Below, piece after piece: positions 55,817-64,000 of a stretch of 64,000 nucleotides of DNA. Below the pieces are notes generated by a model. That model did no database searches and was not told where the DNA came from. It saw nothing but the letters and a program-made list of their open reading frames with translations. How positions within the stretch are numbered: the stretch's first letter is position 1; every line of letters starts with the position of its first letter. The stretch lies in contig OX375872.1 of NCBI GenBank assembly GCA_947359465.1, forward strand, positions 77,605,100 through 77,669,099. The letters are read 5' to 3'. The position numbers were made by a program, and so were the translations under genes. This DNA is from Metellina segmentata (Eukaryota; Arthropoda; Arachnida; Araneae; Tetragnathidae).

Positions 55817-57220
55817 CACTCTATAACAAAAAAATCGACGCACCAAGAAGGAGTTGTCCGATGAAGACAAAAATTGGTGGATAGGAAAATTATGTACAGA
55901 ATACATAATGATTAAAATTTCAGAACAATTGAATAATTTATTTCAGAGTTACAGTAACGAGCTCAATAAGGTGTTGACCCTCCTCTAGCCTGGATGCAAG
56001 CTGACACACGGCGTGGCATAGACCGATAAGGCTCCCGGATGGTCAGCTGCGGTATTTCTTGCCAAATTTTCTCCAATTGTCGGACTACGTCATCAACATT
56101 CCCTACCGGATGCAGTCGCCTACCCATCATATCCCAGATTTGCTCGATGGGAGAGAGATCTGGTGATCTGGCTGACCAAGGAAGTGTTTGACAAGCTTGA
56201 AGACAGTTCATAGCAACACGTGCCGTATGTGGTCTGGCATTATCTTGCTGAAAAATAATCCCAGGGTACTGCGAAAGGAACGGTAGCAAAACAGGTCTCA
56301 GAATGTCGTCAACGTACCGCTGTGCTGTAAGTGTACCTCTAATGACGACCAAAGGGGTCCGGCTATCAAGGGAAATGGCCCTCCAGACCATAACTCCTTC
56401 TTGAGGGCCCGTGTGGCGTGCAATAGTGAAAGCAGGATCGGCACGCTGCCCTGGGCGTCTCCAGACACGTCTTCGATGATCGTCAGGACACAGTTGGAAG
56501 CGGGATTCGTCGCTAAAGACTATACGTCCCCAGTCAGCATCATTCCAGCCTGATCGAGCCAAGCACCGCTGTAATCTGGCTCGACAGTGTGCAGGCGTGA
56601 GTGGCAGGTGGCGTAACGGTGGGTACGAGCGTAGATTTCGCTCTCTCAGCCGTCTGTGAATGGTCATGGTGGACACTCGTGTGTGGGTCGCACGACTGAT
56701 GGTTGATAGCGAAGAATCAGGCGCTGTGACAGCTGATCTGACAATGACTCTGTCCTCGCGATCTGTTCTGTCCCTATGTCGACCGATACCATCATGATGC
56801 TGAAATCTGCCATTGTCCACCCACTCTTGCCAGCATCTTCTAATCGCCGCATCCCTTCGACTCACATGACGAGCTATTCTCCGATTTGCCCAACCTGCCT
56901 CTTTCAATCCAATGATACGACCTCTTTCAAACTCTGAAAGTTGCTTGTAATGAGCTCGAATCCTGCGGCGAGGCATTTTTTCAGTCGTTGAAAGGTATCC
57001 TAAATCGCAATGCAGCAGAAATTTTTAACAACAGTTCAAGAACAACTCCTTATATACATCTGCTGGATACACAGTTCCGATGCGCTGGAGATCGCACTAT
57101 TCATTCATTGGACACCAAATTTTAATTATTTGCATATTTGGTCAAAACATTTTTGCATTCGAAATTTTAAAGCAATCGGATGATTCCTTCTTGGTGCGTC
57201 GATTTTTTTGTTATAGAGTG
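55817..57220 (-). mobile_element. Tc1-like element, copy 2, structurally complete, 1,404 bp
   Basis: Inverted ends of 36 identical bases (starting CACTCTATAACAAAAAAATC and running to ..AAGAAGGA), with further similarity inward, are flanked by TA at 55,815-55,816 and 57,221-57,222. It sits in an intron of the BCH gene, on the same strand as the gene. The single gene inside is uninterrupted. Confidence 0.96.
55963..56976 (-). CDS. Tc1-like transposase, intact 337-residue frame
   Basis: It starts MPRRRIRAHYKQLSEFERGR at ATG 56,976. Two helix-turn-helix regions come first (RRIARHVSRRDAAIRRCWQE; STMTIHRRLRERNLRS), then catalytic motifs FSDESRF, FQQDNARPHTARVAM and SPDLSPIEQIWD. It ends ACIQARGGSTPY with TGA at 55,965-55,963. 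The enzyme would cut at element ends and insert at TA. Counting residues between the second Asp and the Glu gives 32, not the 34 usual for Tc1. One change from the family pattern is MVWRAIS, where the sister copy has MVWGAIS. Whether it is active is unknown; the frame and both ends are intact. Confidence 0.94.
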   Translation of the reverse strand: MPRRRIRAHYKQLSEFERGRIIGLKEAGWANRRIARHVSRRDAAIRRCWQEWVDNGRFQHHDGIGRHRDRTDREDRVIVRSAVTAPDSSLSTISRATHTRVSTMTIHRRLRERNLRSYPPLRHLPLTPAHCRARLQRCLARSGWNDADWGRIVFSDESRFQLCPDDHRRRVWRRPGQRADPAFTIARHTGPQEGVMVWRAISLDSRTPLVVIRGTLTAQRYVDDILRPVLLPFLSQYPGIIFQQDNARPHTARVAMNCLQACQTLPWSARSPDLSPIEQIWDMMGRRLHPVGNVDDVVRQLEKIWQEIPQLTIREPYRSMPRRVSACIQARGGSTPY

Positions 57221-57539
57221 TATATCATTTTTACATAAACTATGTTACATTTCCGGTAACGGTAAGAATATCAGGCAAATCAGGTATAGGTACATGTTGT
57301 TTCTCGAGTCGTTTCTTTTTGTAGCTTTACCCTTGCTGTTAATAAGTAATACGCTAGGAATAAAAGTCTTTAAAGGATGGTGATTTTGTTATTTCCCTCA
57401 AAGCATTTACAAAATTTATGTTATATCTTTGTTCATAAATTATTTTCAAATCAAAGTGTCTCTGCATGTCAGATATCATAACTCCGGTATGTAGAAACAC
57501 TTTAATTTAATTGTTCGTACTAAAGTATGAAGGTAGATT

Positions 57540-57685
57540 GTAGAATTAACGTCCCACTGCAGTAACACAATGGAGTATTGACGATGGTGCGAGATCAATC
57601 TTGAAGTTAAAGAACCGAGGACAACACTTTGTAACCCTCCTATTGCTAATTCGCTTCTCTTTCAACCGGGCTACCACGGCTCAAA
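57540..57685 (-). repeat. SINE type II with internal deletion
   Basis: The - strand head (GAGCCGTGGTAGCCCGGTTG, AAAGAGAAGCGAATTAGCAA, GGAGGGTTAC) joins directly to the tail part (GTTGTCCTCGGTTC). About 150 bp of body is missing. Confidence 0.7.
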
Positions 57686-58057
57686 AAATATATTTCAAGT
57701 CTAAGAAAGGAAGTGTGAAGGCGTGGAAGATAGTTAAGGATTGAGGAATGTGTTAAAATGCTGAACATAATTTTAATATTGCGTTTTAAAGACCCGCTTT
57801 ATTTTTTTATTTAAAGCTTCCTTTATTTAAAGGCTCCCTTACAAAGTTTTGCACCCCTTTATTCGAGTATAGTACAGCAAATTCAAAGGTACCTTTCAAT
57901 AGAGAACAACATCTTGCATGATTTTAAAAGCATCAATTTTGTATGATTTACCATCTTTATAACAAATTGAGCATGAAATTCCTTAATTTTCGAAAACAAC
58001 ACTCAATATTTGACTTTGAATTTTTTTTTTTAACATTTTTTATACACAAATACTTAC

Positions 58058-58156
58058 TCTTTAACCTTATCCGGAATACAAACGTGGTCCATAGGAATGA
58101 GTTCTTCCAATTCTTGCAAGCTGCTCACGAATTGCAATTTCCTGCTGAATTTAGAA
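58058..58156 (-). CDS. BCH gene exon, C-terminal part of the domain
   Basis: Acceptor CTATTTTCAG and donor AAAGA|GTAAGT on the - strand. With AG from the previous exon it encodes [20 protein letters not shown] and [13 protein letters not shown]. Human BNIP2 has SSKFSQKIRYVFNLAELAEL and VPMEYVGIPECIK here. This is the last helix-strand part of the BCH domain, a CRAL-TRIO-like fold that binds small GTPases, GTPase regulators and partner proteins. The exon is 99 bp and leaves GA for the next exon. Confidence 0.92.
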
Positions 58157-58349
58157 CTGAAAATAGGTAATCATTAATTTCTTTTAATTCCTTCAGTAAA
58201 ATTTTGTCACTAACAAACTGAATTTTTTGTTTTGATTTCCTTAGATATCATATTCACACTTTTTTGAATTTTTACTCCTATTAGTATTTATATTTTTTGC
58301 AATAATTTGGTATTGGGGGTTATTTTATGCCCCGAGTATTTTAACTTAC

Positions 58350-58436
58350 CTAATAAAAGGTTTGGTCATTATAACAATTGTTTTTAACCAGAAGGTAGGA
58401 TGTACGAGATATAATCCTTTGAGATTCTTCCTCAGT
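58350..58436 (-). CDS. BCH gene exon
   Basis: Acceptor CATTTTTCAG and donor ATTAG|GTAAGT on the - strand. It encodes LRKNLKGLYLVHPTFWLKTI, then VIMTKPFI, and shares a Ser codon with the next exon. Human BNIP2 reads [20 protein letters not shown] and so on. LVHPTFW is the central strand of the CRAL-TRIO-like core. Confidence 0.93.
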   Translation of the reverse strand, partial: TEEESQRIISRTSYLLVKNNCYNDQTFY

Positions 58437-58792
58437 CTGAAAAATGCATTTAAATTAAAGGAATAATGAATATATTTGCATAATTTACAAAATATATTGA
58501 TTAACACATAAATATGATCACATTAATAAATGTACTGCGTGTAAAATTAGGTACCGTAATTTCACACAGCTATGGTCATACGTAACAACTATGGTCCAAA
58601 CACATGCTCTCATAAAAATATTGACAGTTGAAATGTGAGGGACATACAGTGAACCGCTTAGGTTTTTTAATTGACAGAGCATAGATTGATATTGTTGTGG
58701 TAGTAGTATTTGGCCATGCTTTCTCACTAATCAACTATCAGTGCAAGGAACCTATTGCACCTAACCCATTGAAATATGTGTGTTACTTTATC

Positions 58793-59100
58793 GATTTAAG
58801 CCCAGTTGGCAGAGCAACGGATAAGTAAACGAAAGGTTGCGAGTTTGAAACTCGGTCCAGACGAAGACCGTCGTATACATGGAGGCTGATGTATGTTAAA
58901 TCTGCAATGGCCTCAAATGTCCTCTCGTTGGTGTAGTGTGGAAGTTTAGAAGTAGGGTGTGAGCACCGGTGTAATCTAGTCATCTGACCGTGATTCAAAA
59001 TTACGAGATGTTGTATTCAGATCTTTCCCTTGTTGATTATTCCCGTATCGTCACCAATGACCGTTGTGTTTCTCCAGTGAGATGTTAACTAACTACCTTT
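58793..59100 (+). repeat. SINE type II, full length, inside the TIR element
   Basis: The head AAGCCCAGTTGGCAGAGCAA and GGTTGCGAGTTTGAAACTC carries A- and B-box-like sequence. Body and tail are as in other copies, ending ATGTTAACTAACTACC. Confidence 0.8.
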
Positions 59101-59363
59101 ACCCTACCTTAGCTTTACCGATTTATTTAAGGAAATATTTTATGAACAAAATTTCATGAAATATTTTATGAACAAAAACTACTTTAGCATTACCGATTTA
59201 TTAAAGGAAATATTTTATGAACAAATTTTGTGTGCTCAAACCACAACTATGGCCCAAAGTTTCTCAAAACAAATTATATATATAAACCATATGTGTAGGA
59301 TAATACGAACGTTTAATATCAATTTATGATCTTTCTACAGGTAAGATCATCAAAATATTTTTG

Positions 59364-59474
<111 letters not shown>

Positions 59475-59598
59475 TCAATTTAGAAACTATAAAAAAAAAT
59501 CTAAAAAAAAGTGAGTGATTTTGGACCATAGTTGTGTGAAATTACGGTACTGGTTTAAGTGTAGAGCGTGTAGGTGAAAATTTGAACGTGCTAACTAC

Positions 59599-59730
59599 CT
59601 TCTATCTATCATTTGGTAGCATCGCTTTAACCATCCAAAACTTGGCATACAGCTCCGAGAAGTCGCACCATGGAGATAAACTAACACATAGTCTTCAGCA
59701 ACTAACTGAGCTAATGTAGTCAAAACATAT
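59599..59730 (-). CDS. BCH gene exon, core of the domain
   Basis: Acceptor TCTTTTATAG and donor AGAAG|GTAGTT on the - strand. It encodes [20 protein letters not shown], then [20 protein letters not shown] and IDR, and shares an Arg codon with the next exon. Human BNIP2 reads YVIGTLELLVAENYMIVYLN and GATTRRKMPSLGWLRKCYQQ. The VYLHGA segment is the diagnostic BCH signature. Confidence 0.95.
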
Positions 59731-60036
59731 CTATAAAAGATTACTTGAATAAGACTTCAATGAAACAAAAGACGTGCAGAAAGTATTAGATACATTATAA
59801 GTCACACAGGTTTTTAATCTTGTTTCTAAATAGGGACTTTTAAATATGTTTACAGAAATTCAAAGAAGTTCGTCAGAATCTTTGGCATAAATAAATAGTT
59901 TAATAAATAGGAAATGTGAATTAAAAAGTTATAAAATTAGTTCATTTAAAAATTAATGCCTGTGTTTAAAAATAAACTTACAAACGAACAAGCTATTAAC
60001 CCACTGGTGGTTGTAGCAGCGAGGTAATTCATCATC

Positions 60037-62294
60037 GGGTTATTCCATTCATAATGAGCAAATCGGCTGTGGCTGACATATCACCGATTTTAATGAAAAT
60101 TAGTTTTTAAATAGATCACATATAGTAATGAGTAACTGCCAAATATTAGATATCATAAATGTATATTTTACTTTTTATTGAATTTTAAAGTTCAAGGTCA
60201 CATAAATATAGATTTTTTAGCACTAATAGTAGCCTGTTTGAGACCTTATATTTAAAAAAGTTATTGACACAAATTAAAAAATTTTTATATAATTACATTT
60301 TTCAGTAAAATATATTTTAAGAAATGTCAGAATATAGTTTAATATCCATCACTGCTCGTTCAGAAGGTTAGGGGGAAATAGCGGTTTCTCCTATTTGATA
60401 CAAATTTCTCTAGTACCTCTAAAAATGGAAAGACAGTATAATAAACTTATTTGGACGAACTTGTTGTAGTCGTTTTAAAGTCACAAACGTACTGTAAAAA
60501 AGTCTCTGAGAACATTACCACTGGATACTGCCAAGACATTAGTTGGATTGCTCTCGCCAGGTAAAAAAAAATCTGTCTCACATGTGAAATTGGTATTAAA
60601 AATATTGTATTGCAGAAGAGGATGAAACTGGTTTTTTATTTTGAAACGGAAGTGGTAGAGAAACAACAGCTTATAGAAACACATAACTATCATTGCTACA
60701 TTCCGATTCGCAACTGTACGTCACAAATTTATGTTTCATATCGCCAGTAAAAGAAGTAAAGAGCTTAAGAAGAATTCGGCAGTACATAAACCAAATTTCA
60801 ATTTCAGATGATGGAAAATTTAACATGGGAGTTTTATATTGTAGGGGCATTTGAAAAGGTTATCAGTTAAAAGTCTTAATGTCTATGATACAGGGTTTCC
60901 ACCCACTTTATTTCAGAAATAAAATTCCTTGACTTTTCCAGGTTTTTCAGACAACTTTTTACAAAATGCCAGGTCATACTTAAGTAATTCAAGACATTAA
61001 AATGTCATGAATTAAGGTGAAAAATCACGAACTAGTTTAACATTTAATAGCCAATAATAAAACCAATTTAAGAACTATACACTAAAAATTAATACACAAA
61101 ACACAAATAATTTTGCATTAAAATAATTTATTCAGCTAATCCAACACATTTTAATTAAATCAATTTGTGATTTAATGTATATCAAGCATGAAATTTTTTA
61201 ATTTAAGGCAGTGAATAAAACAAAATTATTTACCTGTTAAATATTTGCTGTTTCTTTTAAAATCCGTTGAAAAATTATATTCATAAAATAAAGTGATACA
61301 AAACTGTACGAATCTTATTGGCTACTTTTCTCCAAAGTGTCTGAGACGCCAGGATCAATCATTTTCCAGGTCATTGAGAGGATTTTTCCATGTTTTGGAC
61401 AAATATGCCTAATTTTCACTGCCTTTTTTGGGCAAAATTAAATTCCCTGACAATTCCATGTTTTCCTTGACCCGTAGAAATCCTGATGATACTAAGTTGA
61501 AATTTTTAAGCTAGTTTTAACAGTAATTTTTTCTGCATTTAATATTCACTTTTTTAGTTAAAAACGATTTGGTATTTTTTTATTGATTTAGGGTTTTATT
61601 ATCTGTTTTTCATTTCACTGTTATCATTGAAGTTCTTGTAGTATACACATAGAACGGGAATCAAATGTTTTGATTTTGATTTTATTATTGTTGCATTAGG
61701 CAGATTACAATTGTTGCTTATTTTGGCAGATTACAATCCCGAAGTTTTTTACAAGTAATAGACATATTAAACTGTATTTCTGTGAAATGTAGGTTTAGTC
61801 AGAGCTTTCATTTATTTGATTTCTTATACCAATTTAGAGTATAATTATGTCATTTTGTAATTTTCGTTAGCTATTTTGAAGAAGAAAGAATTAAAATGCG
61901 ATTTCTAAACTCTCTCTTCCTTTAGCCCTTAGAAATGTTTTTAATTCCGTCAAAAATGACAATTTTACATTTTTTTTGCAGCTAAATTATAGATTAAATA
62001 TAATGTTTAAATTGTTATTGATAAAGTGTAAAAAAGATAATTTTGTACAGATTACAAAAATGTTTAACATGTTAGTCTACGTTAAGTAGTTTTAGTCCTT
62101 AAATATACATATTAAGTTACAAGTCCTTAAAATACCTGAAACTTTGACCATATTTAATTTAGAACGTAAATTTCTTGGATATCGTTATTTATGCATAAAC
62201 TTAACCCCTGTACCAAATTTCATGAAAATCCATTACCCATACGGTCACAGATTTTTCCTTATTTTTGCTTATTTGCATAGAATGACCCCATTAG
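60037..62294 (+). repeat. Large unclassified repeat, copy 2, with possible inverted ends
   Basis: 60,037-60,890 and 61,486-61,860 match copy 1 at 39,246-40,790. The left end (GGGTTATTCCATTCATAATG) and the reverse of 62,290-62,264 (GGGTCATTCTATGCAAATAA) are similar at about three bases in four, which would make this a 2.26-kb element with inverted ends. The right portion has no partner in copy 1, so the call of the full span is tentative. It lies in a BCH gene intron. Confidence 0.5.
60891..61485. mobile_element. hAT-type MITE, 595 bp
   Basis: It starts CAGGGTTTCCACCCACTTTA and ends CCGTAGAAATCCTG. Inside both ends are CCTTGACTTTTCC and its reverse-like partner TTTTCCTTGACCCG, a pattern common among hAT MITEs. 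ATGATA flanks both ends (60,885-60,890 and 61,486-61,491). Copy 1 of the large repeat has the empty site (TCTATGATACTAAG). If the usual 8-bp duplication was made, two of its bases have changed. Confidence 0.8.
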
Positions 62295-62299
62295 CAAAC

Positions 62300-62455
62300 T
62301 GACCAGATCTTGATGGACGTGATATCTCGTCATTAGAAGAAAACTGACCAGGCTGTCATCATCATTAAAAAAGTGGCAAGATCTCTCAAGCGCAAAATTG
62401 GCCAGATCTTGATGATTGAGATAGCTCGTCGAAACCACTTGAAGAGTTAAGTATG
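62300..62455 (-). repeat. Short repeat family, inverted relative to 36,835-36,960
   Basis: The - strand carries AAGTGGTTTCGACGAGCTAT and two further ATCAAGATCTGG boxes, as at 36,840-36,935. Class unknown. Confidence 0.55.
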
Positions 62456-63893
62456 AGAACAAAAGTCCTGTATTTTTTGCTATAGTTATTTATATTTGTT
62501 CTCTGTATAAAATAGTGCAGGGCGAATGAACGTGATATTGAATTTGCAAATCTTTGAAAAAGGTTTTATTTTAGTTCACTCAGGAGGTAATAGTGTATCA
62601 TGTAATTTATTAATTTCTAAGTAAAAAACCAATTTCGAAATATGCACTGATAAAGAAAATAATAGCTACTTTTCTCTTCAAATCAATAAAAAATAAGCAA
62701 TCGTTTTGTTTCAGGATAAATGAAATGTGTAAATGTATAACAATATAATGAAAATGGGTTTTCCTTTTTTGAAATGATACTTAATGACCGTTTTAGAGCT
62801 TAACATAAGATTAATGTGTGCAGCCATGAAAACATTGATACAAGGAATATACCAAGAGTTATGTAGCATATAAGTGTTATTAATTTAAAACTTTTCAATA
62901 GAATTTTATATTTGTGTATTGCCACAAGCGAAAAATTTAGTTAAAGTATTTTATAGCAAGTAATGCTTTTAAAATACTGTGAAAAATTCCTTATAGCTTT
63001 TTTAAATTGTTATCTTAGCTATTATAAAAGACAAAACTTCTCTTTTAGCAGAATCATAAGTAGCATTATTATTTCAAAGATAAATTTTGGAACTAACCAG
63101 TAGACATACAATATTTACGTTACTTTAACACTAAGCACTTGATGGAACATTAAAAGAAAAAAATATTAGTGTTCACATATTTTTGAACAATATAACCACC
63201 AAACAAGCATAATGAAAATTTATAAAAACTTATAACCAACAAGTGTTGACTTTAGGTGTATAATAAATAACATTTTTTCAGGTGATCATCAATAAAAAAA
63301 AAAATTTCTCATCTGCCTATCAAAACTTCCAGCTGTTTTACATAGAATAATAGATTCATAAAAAATATCCTATCTTTTCCAGAAAAAGGACCCAACTCGA
63401 AAAAGTAAATTTTGAAGATAGAAAAGATTGAAAACTTTTAAGCATATTTTACTTCTCAAATTAAAAATCTTAGAATCAGTTCATATCTTTATTAAAAATA
63501 TGTGCCACATATCCCGATTCGGCATTGTTTGTTTGAGTTTAACATAATCGTTATTTAACTCTTCAAAAATCTCCATTTTGAGTTGCGTCGCTTGTTTTTG
63601 AGAAGGTACGATGAATAATAGAATTTCCAAAGTGAAGTTCATAATCATCGGCTTAAAGCAAAAACTCACTAACTGTATTTCGGAACAACTAAGTACTTAT
63701 TTTCATGATGATGAGAATTGTACATAGTGTAATCAGTTTAGAAAGTATATAACACTAACAAAATGCTTATAGTATTTTTGGACACAAAAACTAATAGTTT
63801 GTCTTTTAAAAAGGTGTACAGTAAAATTTTTCGTTTGTCAGTTTTGAGTTTTTGCTATTAGCCGACGCTATAAACAGATTCTCCATTTCTTAC
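62456..63893 (-). other. BCH gene intron, right part
   Basis: AT-rich; no element recognised. The 62-codon frame at 63,481-63,669 has Lys/Glu-rich sequence but no fitting splice sites or known motif. Confidence 0.45.
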
Positions 63894-64000
63894 AAAAACA
63901 GATTGTCCATCACGTAATCATAGTCTAGCCTGCTGCGATCGGGTAAATAGCATGCACTGAAGACGATAATGGCGAGATTTGATGATCCGATATAACCTGA
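63894..64000 (-). CDS. BCH gene exon, cut by window edge
   Basis: On the - strand from the edge: [20 protein letters not shown], then [14 protein letters not shown], with donor TTTTT|GTAAGA. Human BNIP2 has [20 protein letters not shown] and YRYLMDNLFKYV. TCAG at 64,000-63,997 may be the acceptor, in which case the exon starts at 63,996; otherwise it continues outside. The N-terminal half of the protein is not in the window, so the paralogue (BNIP2, BNIPL, caytaxin or PRUNE2-like) cannot be named. Confidence 0.88.

Noticed and set aside
63481..63669. 62-codon - strand frame near the BCH exon
   Set aside because: It does not match any part of BNIP2-type proteins, lacks acceptor and donor sites in phase, and is not needed to join the flanking exons.

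Overview
The window is animal nuclear DNA, not bacterial. It is AT-rich, has spliced genes with GT..AG introns of up to about 10 kb, and carries many transposable elements of several classes. The Tc1-like, Jockey/R1-like, BEL/Pao-like and Helitron sequences, together with abundant tRNA-headed SINEs, resemble what I know from arachnid genomes, most like a spider. That species assignment is an inference from familiarity, not something the sequence proves.

Two host genes can be read. On the + strand, a complete coding sequence for a mitochondrial carrier of the SLC25A42 (coenzyme A carrier) type is spread over seven coding exons from 7,511 to 34,640. All phases join and give about 335 residues with three carrier repeats. 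On the - strand, the right end holds the 3' part of a BCH/CRAL-TRIO-like gene of the BNIP2/caytaxin family. Its exons lie at about 64,000-63,894, 59,730-59,599, 58,436-58,350, 58,156-58,058 and a stop-bearing exon at 55,762-55,711. An optional alternative 3' exon lies at 55,392-55,352. The two genes converge, with about 20 kb of mostly unrecognised AT-rich DNA between them.

Layout. 1-5.5 kb: a - strand non-LTR retrotransposon corpse (RT, RNase H, CCHC, 3'UTR with 36-bp tandem repeats, poly(A)) next to a nest of SINEs. 5.5-34.8 kb: the SLC25A42 gene. Its introns hold a Tc1-like element split by a solo LTR and by a Jockey-like ORF1 element that itself carries a SINE (12.17-16.01 kb), a BEL/Pao fragment, two hAT corpses, Tc1 fragments, Helitron pieces and a tandem array of SINE 3' tails. 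35-45.6 kb: AT-rich intergenic DNA with a Jockey 3' fragment, an intact-ended non-autonomous Helitron and the first copy of a large repeat. 45.6-49.2 kb: SINEs, a Tc1-like pseudogene element carrying a hAT MITE, and a second Helitron. 49.2-53.5 kb: nearly featureless. 53.5-64 kb: a candidate promoter and exon, two SINEs inside an inverted duplication, then the BCH gene. The introns of that gene hold a Tc1-like element with an intact 337-residue transposase, a TIR element with a (GA)n tract, and a second copy of the large repeat carrying a hAT MITE.

No bacterial-type system, CRISPR array, rRNA or functional tRNA gene was found. The most informative content is the nested insertions with readable target-site duplications, a two-headed SINE family, an intact Tc1-like element whose last catalytic spacing counts as 32, and possible alternative 3' ends of the BCH gene.
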